Shown: positions 25,195 through 37,087, numbered from the stretch's first letter. The stretch is 64,000 nt of DNA from Polyodon spathula (GCF_017654505.1 NC_054549.1:186001-250000); one strand, 5' to 3'. The notes: generated from the letters alone by a model not told the origin. Program-made: numbers and translations.

Positions 25195-26465
25195 CGGACA
25201 TATCGCCCTTTATTGGTACTCCAGGTGTAAAGGTGGATACTACTGGATTCACCCCTCTGCAGTATTTCTTGCTTTATCTGATAGATGACCTGTTGGAGCA
25301 CATGGTAATGGTAAACCAACAGGTATGCTGCCCAGTTCCTACTGCAGCATGCAGACACTCTGAGACCACATGCTCATGCCTAAAAATGGAAGCCAACAAG
25401 TGTCCTGGAAATGTTAATTAAAAGAAATGTTGTAGTAAACCATTTGAGAGTGCATGCCAGAACAGAGACACAGCTTACCACAGGGAGAAAAAACATGTTT
25501 GCTGTTATATTTTAAGATCAGGTGACAATTCCCTTTCAATTTTGAAATGACCAACACTTCTGGGAATGCTCTTGCATTGGCTGGATTTCTGAGAAACCGA
25601 TGTCAAAGCCACTGATAGGCCTCCGAGTTTGCCACGAAAGTCACGCCCTGAAAGGACTATAATGCGCTGCATCACGGCTGGCTAGTAACTGGTGAGTATC
25701 TACTCTCAGAGGCTTCTTTCCATGTGGACGAGTTGGAAAAGAATTGTCTTGCTTTCTGCAAAGTTCTTGCTTTTAACTTTGTTTATCTGCACAGAAGGTT
25801 GGTGCTTCGCTTCGTTTTTTCTTCTGTCAGCTCACAGTTCACCTTGTGCTGTTCAGACCTTTCTTATTATTAAAATATGTTTTCCATGTCTCAAACTAAG
25901 TTTGCTTTGCTTGTTTCGTTTTCTTTTCTTCCTTCTACACTCAGTGTTCGAACAGGAATTTTCTATTTTGATTCCTCCGTTGAAAGCGCTTTCTCCAAAC
26001 TGAAAGCGAATGCTTCTCTTCGCAGTTAGCATGGGCTGAAATCCCCCGGCCAAGATCTTGAATTCAGCCGTGGGGTTGCCTAGTTGGTCGCCTTCAGGCG
26101 GGTTTACGGTGGGTCTTCTATTATTTATATTAATAACTAAAGAAGGAGTAAGGAAGGTAAAGTAAGGGGATTAAAAGAAACAAAAACATATATTTTTACA
26201 AGGGCGCCTGTATTTTTTTGTACGCTGTACTCAATCATACTATAAACCACTAGAGGACTACTCCCAGTTCCTTCTTCGCAAAGGTGATGCACAGGAGTCC
26301 GTTCAAGGTGACAGTGACGATTTGGCATCGGCCGAGGCAGACACCGCCCTCTCATGCCATCAGCTGCCTTGTCTGTGCTAATGGGCCATGCCTCGCAGTT
26401 TTTTTAATATGCCACTGGGGCACGAACCCTGCCTTCCTCCCCAAGATAGTTTCAGTGTTCCACCC
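25195..26465. other. no supported gene; mixed non-coding DNA
   Basis: Short unrelated frames only. A sequence AACTGGTGAGTATC near 25686 resembles a splice donor downstream of GGACTATAATGCG, but no exon can be linked to it. 26200-26460 looks like an older repeat abutting the CR1 copy F. Confidence 0.4.
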
Positions 26466-28318
26466 TGAAAATAAAGCAGAATCAATATGGGTCAGAATAA
26501 TGGACAAAGATTCAAAGGGCATAATAATAGGAGCTTGCTATAGATCGCCAGATTCAGACGGTGAGCAAAATAATCTGTTATACAATGACATTAGAAATGC
26601 GTGTAGCAAAGAAGAAGCCATACTAATGGGGGATTTCAACTTCCCCCATATAAAATGTGAAAACCCGGTGGGTAGCACGATAGACGAAATTGAAATGGTG
26701 GAAATGACAAATGACTGCTTCCTAACACAATTTGTTAAGGTACCGACTAGAGGGGAGGCATGCCTTGATTTAGTCTTTTCAAATAACAAAGACAGAATAA
26801 CTAAAAGAGAGAAGTGTTAAAGGGACTAGGAGCTCTTAAAATAAACAAATCCCCTGGGCCGGATGAGATCCTCCCAAGTACTCAATGAAATGAAAGAAGT
26901 AATTTACAAACCGCTAACCAAGATCCTGCAACAGTTACTTGACACAGGGGTTGTACCGACAGACTGGTAAATTGCAAACATAATACCGATCGACAAAAAG
27001 GGAAACAAAACTGAACCAGGTAACTACAGACCAATAAGCCTGACTTCTATTGTATGCAAACTTATGGAAACTAGAATAAGATCCAAAATGGAAAATTACC
27101 TATATGGTAACAGATCGTGTCTAACTAACTTTGAGGATGCAACATCGATAATGGATAATTGCAAAGTATACAACATGGTTTATTTAGATTTCCAGAAAGC
27201 TTTTGACAAAGTCCCACATAAAAGATTAATGCTCAAACGGAAAGCGGTAGGGATTCAAGGAAACACATGCACATGGATTCGGGAGTGGTTAACATGTAGA
27301 AAACAGAAAGTACTGATTAGAGGAGAAACCTCAGAATGGAGTGTGGTAACCAGCGGTGTACCACAGGGATCAGTATTAGGTCCTCTGCTATTCCTAATCT
27401 ACATTAATGATTTAGATTCTGGTATAGTAAGCAAACCTGTTAAATTTGCAGACGACACAAAAGTAGGAGGAGTGGCAAACACTGTTGCAGCAGCAAAGGT
27501 CATTCAAAATGATCTAGACAAGATTCAGAACTGGGCAGACACATGGCAAATGACATTTAATAGAGAAAAGTGTAAGGTACTGCACGCAGGAAATAAAAAT
27601 GTACATTATAAATATCATATGGGAGATATTGAAATTGGAGAAGGAATCTATGAAAAAGAAATTGGAGAAGGAATCTATGAAAAAGTTTTTGTTGATTCAG
27701 AAATGTCTTCGTCTAGACAGTGTGGGGAAACTAAGGCCAACAAGATGCTCGGATGCATTGTGAAAAGTGTTGAATTTAAATCAAGGGAAGTAATGTTAAA
27801 ACTGTACAATGCATTAGTATCTTGAATATTGTGTTCAGTTCTGGTCACCTCCTACAAAAATGATATTGCTGTTCTAGAGTGCAAAGAAGAGCGACCAAAA
27901 TTTTTCCGGGTTTAAAAAGCATGTCACATGCAGACAGACTAAAAGAATTTAATCTATTCAGTCTTGAACAAAGAAGACTACGCGGCGACCTAATTCTAGC
28001 ATTCAAAATTCTAAAAATTATTGACAATGTCGACCCAAGGGACTTTTTTGACCTGAAAAAAGAAATAAGGACCAGGGGTCACAAATGGAGATTAGACAAA
28101 GGGGCACTCAGAACAGAAAATAGGAGGCACTTTTCTACACAGAGAATCGTGAGGGTCTGAAATCAACTCCCCAGTAATGTTGTTGAAGCTGACACCCTGG
28201 GATCCTTCAAGAAGCTGCTTGATGAGATTCTGGGATCAATAAGCTACTAACAACCAAACGAGCAAGATGGGCCGAATGGCCTCCTCTCGTTTGTAAACGT
28301 TCTTATGTTCTTATGTAA
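26466..28318 (+). mobile_element. CR1 LINE with internal deletions (copy F)
   Basis: Plus-strand CR1. An endonuclease segment (26470-26817; MGDFNFPHIKCEN) is joined directly to the reverse-transcriptase start (VLKGLGALKINKSPGPDE), losing the intervening region. The RT frame (27064-27825) lacks the segment between YGN and RSC found in other copies, retains VPQGSVLGPL and FADDTK, carries a 27-bp tandem duplication at 27631-27684, and is broken after NALVS. The C-terminal portion and tail run to 28318. Clearly inactive. Confidence 0.95.
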
Positions 28319-28629
28319 AGCACTGGATCGCCCATACTGCTTTTTACTTGGGATTTACAGTGGTTTGCGCAACCAACCAATCCAATTTTTAAAGCATTTT
28401 ATAAACCGAAAGAATACTAACACTGCTCTGATTCATAAAACTTCAAAATAAATGAGTCTGTGTGATTTTCTTGATTAATTAAAAGTTGGATGGACACGCA
28501 GCTCGTCCAGTGCTCGAACACAAACCACTAGGAGTTTATAACATCTCTGTCCTCCTAAATGTCTCCCTGAGTTTAAGAGTGTGTGCAGAGCAAATATATA
28601 AATAAAAGAGTACGTAAATACCTGAACCC

Positions 28630-29700
28630 TGACAATTAACTGTAATACCCCTGGTGTAATTTACATGCTGACATGCCCGTGTGGACAGCTATACATGGGC
28701 CAAACAAAAAGAGCTTTAAAAATGCGTATTGGTGAACGTAAAGCGGAAATTAGAAATTATAACCAAGATAATTATATTATAGGAAAGCCGGACATGGATC
28801 TTCCCCACATTCACTCAGATTTGTGGGTGTGGGGAGGGTCACTGTCCCTACTCAGGGTGGCAGTCAAGTTGACCTCCTTCTGTGATGAGAGGCATATTGG
28901 ATACTTATATTACAAGCACTAGAACCATTTGGACTCAATAAGGAGTTGAATCTGTGACCCCTAATTTAAATCGCAATGACTATATTGTATGTCATGTGAT
29001 ACTCGATGGAGCATACTAACTGAAATATATTGTTACTTTCCAACTTAACTTTTTATCATCTGGGTAATGTGCTAAATGATTGTTGTTCCTTGTGAAATGT
29101 GTATTAGACGCTCGAATGTGAAACATTAGAACTATTACGATTAATGTTTAATTGATTTTTATATCTTTGAATCTGAATTGTTAAATGTAATTAAATGTAT
29201 CTAAAGGTGTGACAATGTATAGATTCTAATAATTGTTGTACATTTGTTAAATGAATAACTTGATTGCAGTTATAGATTAATTGATTGTTTTCTTTTGAGA
29301 CACACTGGACATCTATAATCCAAATGTTAGTCATTTTGCACATAATGAGGAATGCAATTTGACGCACTTGAACTCTAATTGTAAGAATAATCAAAGTCTA
29401 TGATAGTTGTACAATGTCTTGAGTTAATTGATTGCTATCCCCCACAAACGTTAGTGCTGATTTTTAACATGTGTGAGTGAATGATCACCTGAAATTTATA
29501 ATGATTGTTATTGATGCTGTATAGGGGGAGGGGGCTCCTTCCTTGTTCAGTATTTCTATTGTGCTCTGAGGAAGACTTACGGGTCACAACACGTAAACCA
29601 TTGTTGTGTTAACTGTGGTTTTTAATATGTTTAAATACAGACTATTACTTTTATTGAGAATTCCTTTGGGCTATGGACTTCACTGAAACAGGAGTTGCTG
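28630..29700 (+). mobile_element. Penelope-like element remnant with GIY-YIG endonuclease start
   Basis: The frame around 28653-28780 reads GVIYMLTCPCGQLYMGQTKR followed by ALKMRIGERKAEIRN. VIY with the CPCG insertion and YMGQTKR is the first half of the GIY-YIG endonuclease of Penelope-like retroelements. Shortly after, it loses similarity in the frame (GKPDMDLPHIH). The reverse transcriptase half is absent. The downstream CTCTGAGGAAGACTTACGGG resembles 3' UTR sequence of such elements. The right boundary is approximate. Confidence 0.7.
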
Positions 29701-30162
29701 TCTTCATTTCATTATATATAGATATTTTAAATGCCAAATATTGAGCCATTTAACAGGGTCAAACTAGACAACTTTACATTGCTTTTAATTAATGGCAATT
29801 GTGCGAATGTGAACCGGGGGTACACTCTTGCCACCACCCTACACTTTACACTGGAACCCTTATAAACAAACCTGTTTAGAATACATTTACACATCCTGCA
29901 AAACTTCACGTCTGCCTTTTTTCTACCATATTCCTGAAGTCTTAATAGGCTGATTGCATATTTTTATTGTCTGTTATATTTGTTGACTGATTAATGCTGT
30001 ACCTTTTAGAATGAAAAAAAAACTTGAATTGGAACAGGAACTGGAAATAAGTAACCCATTTCCTTATTCACAGTTCGTGTCTTAGTTGAAGTAAACTTGT
30101 GTCTGTCAGTGGGCGGATCATGCAAGTCTTATCACTTTTTTATCACTCTGTTGTCCGGACTA

Positions 30163-30250
30163 TATATAGGGAAACAGCTCGATACAAGAAACATACCGCT
30201 TTCTCTAGCTCTGACACCAGTACACGCCTTGCCTGCACAAGTCAGTTGGG
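30163..30250 (+). promoter_or_regulatory. candidate TATA promoter with a short first exon and donor
   Basis: GACTATATATAGGGAAACAG supplies a TATA box; GGGCGG lies about 55 bases upstream. A start about 30 bases later would precede CAGTTGGGTAAGATATACC, containing a GTAAGA donor near 30250. The architecture fits a non-coding first exon, conceivably of the gene at 36-40 kb, but the link is pure inference. Confidence 0.25.
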
Positions 30251-30580
30251 TAAGATATACCATTTATATTTTGAACTTGCAACTGAAATTGTTTATGAAT
30301 GTGTTATAGGTCCTGTGTGTCATGTAGTGACTTTATGCTGCAGTCTCAGGAAGAGACTCCCTACTTGGAGTGTTTCTTTTTAGCAGATTTCTAGCATCTT
30401 TAAACCTCTAAAACGTCACCTTAAATAAAGATAAAAAGTCAATGACTAAAATTTGATGAAATAACATTAAATAAATAACATTTGTGTTTTCAGCATTAAC
30501 TACAACGATAAAATCAGAACCATAAGTTAGTTCAGCTGAGAACATATCTGGTGTGCTTCTAATCTACACCACCCAGCACA

Positions 30581-31828
30581 GAGGTACTCAGTTATTTAGT
30601 GAGGGTCCAGGGGTACTCAGTTATTTAGTGAGGGTCCAGGGGTGCTCAGTTATTTAGTGAGGGTCCAGGGGTACTCAGTTATTTAGTGAGGGTCCAGGGG
30701 TGCTCAGTTATTTAGTGAGGGTCCAGGGGTACTCAGTTATTTAGTGAGGGTCCAGGGGTACTCAGTTATTTAGTGAGGGTCCAGGGGTACTCAGTTATTT
30801 AGTGAAGGTCCAGGGGTGCTCAGTTATTTAGTGAGGGTCCAGGGGTACTCAGTTATTTAGTGAGGGTCCAGGGGTACTCAGTTATTTAGTGAGGGTCCAG
30901 GGGTGCTCAGTTATTTAGTGAGGGTCCAGGGGTACTCAGTTATTTAGTGAGGGTCCAGGGGTACTCAGTTATTTAGTGAGGGTCCAGGGGTGCTCAGTTA
31001 TTTAGTGAGGGTCCAGGGGTACTCAGTTATTTAGTGAGGGTCCAGGGGTACTCAGTTATTTAGTGAGGGTCCAGGGGTGCTCAGTTATTTAGTGAGGGTC
31101 CAGGGGTGCTCAGTTATTTAGTGAGGGTCCAAGGGTACTCAGTTATTTAGTGAGGGTCCAGGGGTGCTCAGTTATTTAGTGAGGGTCCAGGGGTGCTCAG
31201 TTATTTAGTGAGGGTCCAGGGGTACTCAGTTATTTAGTGAGGGTCCAGGGGTACTCAATTATTTAGTAAGCGTCCAGGGGTACTCAGTTATTTAGTGAGG
31301 GTCCAGGGGTGCTCAGTTATTTAGTGAGGGTCCAGGGGTACTCAATTATTTAATGAGGGTCCAGGGGTGCTCAGTTATTTAGTGAGGGTCCAGGGGTGCT
31401 CAGTTATTTAGTGAGGGTCCAGGGGTACTCAGTTATTTAGTGAGGGTCCAGGGGTGCTCAGTTATTTAGTGAGGGTCCAGGGGTGCTCAGTTATTTAGTG
31501 AGGGTCCAGGGGTGCTCAGTTATTTAGTGAGGGTCCAGGGGTACTCAATTATTTAATGAGGGTCCAGGGGTGCTCAGTTATTTAGTGAGGGTCCAGGGGT
31601 ACTCAGTTATTTAGTGAGGGTCCAGGGGTGCTCAGTTATTTAGTGAGGGTCCAGGGGTGCTCAGTTATTTAGTGAGGGTCCAGGGGTGCTCAGTTATTTA
31701 GTGAGGGTCCAGGGGTGCTCAGTTATTTAGTGAGGGTCCAGGGGTACTCAGTTATTTAGTGAGGGTCCAGGGGTGCTCAGTTATTTAGTGAGGGTCCAGG
31801 GGTACTCAGTTATTTTAGTGAAGGTCCA
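30581..31828 (+). repeat. 29-bp minisatellite, about 43 copies
   Basis: Unit GGTCCAGGGGTACTCAGTTA + TTTAGTGAG, with two main variants, TACTCAG and TGCTCAG. Copies are nearly identical; a few carry CAATTATTTAATGAG or a single-base change. Stop codons in the unit exclude a repeat protein on the plus strand. In the middle the order of variants is periodic (A-A-G), implying higher-order units of 87 bp. Confidence 0.98.
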
Positions 31829-31951
31829 ATTCTTGGACAGCAAGGCCGAAGTCCGGAGCACATTGTCACTCTGGCTCCCACACCCATACCAGCAAACAAA
31901 CACAGAGCCACACAAATATCGTTTTTACACATGCTGTTGGTTTGAGAATTC

Positions 31952-34893
31952 TTAAGAACATAAGAACATAAGAAAGTTTACAAACGAGAGGAGGCCATTC
32001 GGCCCATCTTGCTCGTTTGGTTGTTAGTAGCTTATTGATCCCAAAATCTCATCAAGCAGCTTCTTGAAGGATCCCAGGGTGTCAGCTTCAACAACATTAC
32101 TGGGGAGTTGATTCCAGACCCTCACAATTCTCTGTGTAAAAAAGTGTCTCCTATTTTCTGTTCTGAATGCCCCTTTTTCTAAACTCCATTTGTGACCCCT
32201 GGTCCTTGTTTCTTTTTTCAGGCTGAAAAAGTCCCTTGGGTCGACACTGTCAATACCTTTTAGAATTTTGAATGCTTGAATTAGGTCGCCACGTAGTCTT
32301 CTTTGTTCAAGACTGAACAGATTCAATTCTTTTAGCCTGTCTGCATATGACATGCCTTTTAAGCCCGGAATAATTCTGGTCGCTCTTCTTTGCACTCTTT
32401 CTAGAGCAGCAATATCTTTTTTATAGCGAGGTGACCAGAACTGCACACAATATTCAAGATGAGGTCTTACAAGTGCATTGTACAGTTTTAACATTACTTC
32501 CCTTGATTTAAATTCAACACTTTTCACAATGTATCCGAGCATCTTGTTAGCCTTTTTTATAGCTTCCCCACATTGTCTAGATGAAGACATTTCTGAGTCA
32601 ACAAAAACTCCTAGGTCTTTTTCATAGATTCCTTCTCCAATTTCAATATCTCCCATATGATATTTATAATGTACATTTTTATTTCCTGCGTGCAGTACCT
32701 TACACTTTTCTCTATTAAATGTCATTTGCCATGTGTCTGCCCAGTTCTGAATCTTGTCTAGATCATTTTGAATGACCTTTGCTGCTGCAACAGTGTTTGC
32801 CACTCCTCCTACTTTTGTGTCGTCTGCAAATTTAACAAGTTTGCTTACTATACCAGAATCTAAATCATTAATGTAGATTAGGAATAGCAGAGGACCTAAT
32901 ACTGATCCCTGTGGTACACCACTGGTTACCACACTCCATTCTGAGGTTTTTCCTCTAATCAGTACTTTCTGTTTTCTACATGTTAACCACTCCCTAATCC
33001 ATGTACATGTGTTTCCTTGAATTCCAACTGCGTTCAGTTTGAGAATTAATCTTTTGTGCGGGACTTTGTCAAAAGCTTTCTGGAAATCTAAATAAACCAT
33101 GTCATATGCTTTGCAATTATCCATTATCGATGTTGCATCCTCAAAAAAATCAAGCAAGTTAGTTAGACACGATCTCCCTTTCCTAAAACCATGTTGACTG
33201 TCTCCCAGTACCCTGTTACCATATAGGTAATTTTCCATTTTGGATCTTATTATAGTTTCCATAAGTTTGCATATAATAGAAGTCAGGCTTACTGGTCTGT
33301 AGTTACCTGGTTCAGTTTTGTTTCCCTTTTTGTGGATCGGTATTACGTTTGCAATTTTCCAGTCTGTCGGTACCACCCCTGTGTCAAGAGACTGCTGCAT
33401 GATCTTGGTTAGCGGTTTGTAAATTACTTCTTTCATTTCTTTGAGTACTACTGGGAGGATCTCATCCGGCCCAGGGGATTTGTTTATTTTAAGAGCTCCT
33501 AGTCCCTTTAACACTTCTGCCTCAGTTATGCTAAAGTTATTTAAAACTGGATAGGAACTGGATGACATGTGGGGCATGTTGTCAGTATCTTCCTTTGTAA
33601 AAACTTGTGAAAAGTAATCATTTAACATATTTGCTATTTTTTTTTCTTCCTCTACGATTTTGCCATTTGTATCTCTTAAACATTTAATCTCCTCTTTGAA
33701 TGTTCTCTTGCTGTTGTAATATTGGAAAAACATTTTGGAATTGGTTTTAGCTCCCTTAGCAATGTTCATTTCTATTTCTCTCTTGGCCTTTCTAACTTCC
33801 TTTTTGACTTGCGTTTGCAGTTCCGTGTACTCTTTCTGCGTACTTTCTTTTTGGTCCTTTTTTAATGCTCTGTAAAGTGCCTTTTTTCGCTGAATATTTT
33901 TTTTAATTGATCTATTAAACCATTTTGGCAATTTAGTTTTACATTTAGATTTGTCTACTTTAGGGATGTAATTGTTTTGCGCCTCTAGTACTACATTTTT
34001 GAAGAACAACCATCCTTCTTCTGTGGGTGTTTTCTCTATTTTACTCCAATCTACTTCTGTTAGTCTCTGTTTCATACCTTCATAGTTTGCTTTTCTAAAA
34101 TTGTAAACCTTAACTTTAGTCTTTACTTTTGGGGATTTAAAAAACACTTCAAATGAGACCATGTTATGGTCTGAGTTTGCCAGTGGTTCTCTGACCTCTG
34201 TTTTAGTTATTCTATCTTCGTTATTTGAAAAGACTAAATCAAGGCATGCCTCCCCTCTAGTGGGTGCCTTCACAAATTGTGTTAGGAAGCAGTCATTTGT
34301 CATTTCCACCATTTCTATTTCATCCTTCGCGATACCCACCGGGTTTTCCCATTTTATTTGGGGGAAGTTGAAATCCCCCATTAGTATGGCTTCTCCTTTG
34401 CTACACACATTTCTAATGTCATTGTATAACAGATTATTGTGCTCACCGTCTGAATCTGGCGGTCTATAGCATGCTCCTATTATTATGCCTTTTGAATTTT
34501 TGTCTGTTATTCTGACCCATATTGATTCGGTTTTATTTTCTTTGTCCAGGTTTAACATCTGGGCTTCAAGACTGTTTCTTATGTATAGCGCTACCCCTCC
34601 TCCTCTTCTGTCCTGCCTGTCTTTCCTATACAGTGTATACCCACAAATATTATATTCGTCCCCATCACTCTCAGACAACCAAGTTTCAGTAACACCTATC
34701 ACATCATAGTTACCTGTTAGTGCAGTAGCTTCAAGTTCTAGAATTTTGTTTCTGATACTTCTAGCATTTAGATAAATACATTTAATGGTTGTCTTACCTG
34801 AGTTGTTGTTCTTGTTTTGATGCGGTCTCCCTTCTGTTTTTTTGTTGATTTCTCCCCCCTTCCTTTCTAGTTTAAATGCTTCCGAACCTGCTC
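31952..34893 (-). mobile_element. CR1 LINE with intact ORF2, 5' truncated (copy B)
   Basis: Minus strand. The 5' end lies within the last dozen codons of ORF1 (EQVRKHLN then stop) and the 3' end has three AAGAACAT-type units. Similarity to copy A stops abruptly at about 34893. The whole ORF2 is open, making this the best-preserved LINE in the window. Confidence 0.97.
32024..34702 (-). CDS. CR1 ORF2: APE endonuclease and reverse transcriptase, uninterrupted
   Basis: 892 codons without a stop, counted from a GTG at 34702. In-frame sequence continues upstream (IKCIYLNARSIRNKILELEA), so the true start is earlier, near the ORF1 stop. Endonuclease motifs: TETWLSES (5-12), GDFNFPQ (109-115), SDHN (177-180). 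Reverse transcriptase: KINKSPGPDE, HGFRKGRSC, VPQGSVLGPLLFLIYINDL and FADD at 625-628 as the catalytic YxDD equivalent. The C-terminus has the CR1-specific [17 protein letters not shown] region. All catalytic residues I can check are present. The protein nicks target DNA and copies its own RNA; without ORF1 or a 5' UTR this copy is probably not autonomous. Confidence 0.93.
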   Translation of the reverse strand: MIGVTETWLSESDGDEYNICGYTLYRKDRQDRRGGGVALYIRNSLEAQMLNLDKENKTESIWVRITDKNSKGIIIGACYRPPDSDGEHNNLLYNDIRNVCSKGEAILMGDFNFPQIKWENPVGIAKDEIEMVEMTNDCFLTQFVKAPTRGEACLDLVFSNNEDRITKTEVREPLANSDHNMVSFEVFFKSPKVKTKVKVYNFRKANYEGMKQRLTEVDWSKIEKTPTEEGWLFFKNVVLEAQNNYIPKVDKSKCKTKLPKWFNRSIKKNIQRKKALYRALKKDQKESTQKEYTELQTQVKKEVRKAKREIEMNIAKGAKTNSKMFFQYYNSKRTFKEEIKCLRDTNGKIVEEEKKIANMLNDYFSQVFTKEDTDNMPHMSSSSYPVLNNFSITEAEVLKGLGALKINKSPGPDEILPVVLKEMKEVIYKPLTKIMQQSLDTGVVPTDWKIANVIPIHKKGNKTEPGNYRPVSLTSIICKLMETIIRSKMENYLYGNRVLGDSQHGFRKGRSCLTNLLDFFEDATSIMDNCKAYDMVYLDFQKAFDKVPHKRLILKLNAVGIQGNTCTWIREWLTCRKQKVLIRGKTSEWSVVTSGVPQGSVLGPLLFLIYINDLDSGIVSKLVKFADDTKVGGVANTVAAAKVIQNDLDKIQNWADTWQMTFNREKCKVLHAGNKNVHYKYHMGDIEIGEGIYEKDLGVFVDSEMSSSRQCGEAIKKANKMLGYIVKSVEFKSREVMLKLYNALVRPHLEYCVQFWSPRYKKDIAALERVQRRATRIIPGLKGMSYADRLKELNLFSLEQRRLRGDLIQAFKILKGIDSVDPRDFFSLKKETRTRGHKWSLEKGAFRTENRRHFFTQRIVRVWNQLPSNVVEADTLGSFKKLLDEILGSISY

Positions 34894-34899
34894 ACTAGG

Positions 34900-36220
34900 T
34901 TTAAAGGAGTTTTTATGGGAAAATCTAAACTGTCTCATTTTTATTAGTCTGCCTTCTTTACTGACTTGTTACTGCAGGAGTTCTTTCCCTGCCATAACCA
35001 TAACATTGCATAACTATTGTATTCTTCCATGGGTCTGTGTTAGCTGAGCCAAACATTGTGTTTCACCATTGCAAAGACAAAGCTAATTATAGCAGACAAA
35101 AGAAAAAAACAGAACTGAAAAATCACTGTGCTTTCTCTTTCAAGTGAACTAAAAATAAAAACATCTGATAATAATACAGTAATCTTCCATTCCGTGCATT
35201 TTTAATGGGCTGATCCTCTCAGTAAGTGGGAGAAGCGAAGGGTCCTCAAGGGCACGAGTTACAGGTGAGCTCAGCAAGAGCAATACAGAGATCTACACCA
35301 GCCACAACACAACACTGATATTAATATTAATACAGTTCATCCTGGAGAATGAATATCCACACACATGATGTAATCTGCAGGTACTTTAATCACCAATACA
35401 ATCAGCATACTCATTGCTCACAAATAGCACTTTTTGGTGGATAGTGGAATGATACGATATTTGTTGTGGCTGGGGTTCTGTCCATTGTGCTAGCATTTGC
35501 AAAGTGAAGTTTCGTACACGAGTAGTGCAGTATGATATAATATTGTGTGCTTTCCCTCAGTCAACAGTACCAACAGTAACACAAAGCACGTTAACTCGTA
35601 TGTGTTTTACAAATATAATATGTTACCGGTAATGGTTTATAATGGGCTTGGTTAAATCACAACAATGGGTTCTGCAGCACCGGTCTTTGTCATTGTTTTC
35701 TTGGTCTTGTGAAGCGCAATTTTCTGAACTTGTGTTGTAATGACCCTTAGGGGGTAAAGCAGAAGACACACGTGTTGCAGGGTACTGAACAGGTCCCTGT
35801 TTGGGACAGGACCACACCACAAAACCTCCTTCTGTCTCTCCCAAGCCCCATTCGCTTCCAGTCTCCCACACCCATAGATTGTCATGACTTGGCGATCTGG
35901 TCAAACTGTTCTGGCGGTCTGCCTATTGAGTTCCCCTGACCTAGTAGGTTGTGGAATAAACAGAATGAGAGCAGTAAAGTAACAGAAGTGTGTTTATTCC
36001 TCCATCTTCTAACACACGAAGCAGAGCCACCCAACTACAAAACATCCTCTTGGCAGTATTAACTCTCAACTATTCAGACTGTGCCAATGTTTTCTAGAAA
36101 AATGGGGATCATGAAATCTTTGCTGAAGACAAATTCATAGCAAAACTTCCATCTAGTATGACTTGAGAACAGCCACAGGAGGGACGATAATTCTTACCAC
36201 TAAATTTCACAGAGAAACTA
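34900..36220. other. no supported gene; possible repeat at 35.9-36.03 kb
   Basis: 35880-36030 (GTGGAATAAACAGAATGAGA, then GTGTTTATTCCTCC) looks like a retroelement end read backward. Elsewhere only short unsupported frames. Confidence 0.35.
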
Positions 36221-36228
36221 CAGACATT

Positions 36229-36507
36229 CTATATATAGCTGATACAGTTTTTTAGGGTATTCCTGTGCATAAACTGCATAAAAAGCATCAGCTTTAAATA
36301 TGTATGTCACCCTGACCCTTTGCCAACTGATCAAGCAGGGAACAAAAGTTTTAAAGCACACAAATTCACTCTCAGACTGTTGTAAAGTGAAAAAAGAGGA
36401 CAAAGCAAATGAATCATCCAAAGAAATAGGCAATGAGCTCATTTTAAATGTAATAATAATAATACTGTCCTTGTTGGCTGCTTTGCTGTGAATTCCTCTA
36501 TGAACAG
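36229..36507 (+). promoter_or_regulatory. possible TATA box and 5' non-coding exon of the orphan gene
   Basis: TCTATATATAGCTGATAC at 36229 could be a TATA box. A strong consensus donor, GAACAG/GTAAGT, ends at 36507. The next acceptor, TTCTTTCAG at 37935, lies just before the start codon of the orphan gene. Together they could define a 5' untranslated exon; unproven. Confidence 0.3.
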
Positions 36508-37087
36508 GTAAGTTCATTTTTAATGGACTGTTCAGTTTATCAGTTTACTGTCCCTTGGAATGTAAATAATGCACTTGATGCCTAAGCCATCTTTATATAT
36601 GTTGAAGTAGGCAAGATAAAGTCAGTGATGATTTTGTGAGGTATGCAGTCTGTACAGTTGACATTATCAAAGCTCTGTTAGCCCACTCGCAAATGCCACT
36701 GTCTGAGGTGGATTTTCAGGATCCTTTGTGGGTTGGGGAGGGAAGGGGGTTGCCACCTGGGGAGGGATGGAGGGATGGGGGAAAGGAGAGGGTGAAGGGA
36801 AGTGGGGGATTGATGTTCTTTGTTGCCTTGTTGTATTGTTTTTAATTTCTCATTAACCCTTTGCAGTCCATTTATTCACCGCTTGTCAGGCGCGTCAGGT
36901 CCAATTTATTTTCACATGCTCTGTATAAAATTTTTTTTTTTCGAGTAATACAGGTTTAAAATGCATTGCATGGCAAAATAACATCAGTACTGCATCTCCG
37001 AGCCAAGCCCCACCCCTTGTTCGCTGTATTTTTCACATACCTCTTTATAGACATGCATACTGATAAATCCTCTCCCTCTAGCTCTAT

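Noticed and set aside
25640..25700. Promoter/donor-like pair (TATAATGCG, CTGGTGAGT)
   Set aside because: No linked exon and weak promoter match.
30581..31828. Possible CRISPR array
   Set aside because: The 29-bp units are directly contiguous with no spacers, and the DNA is vertebrate.
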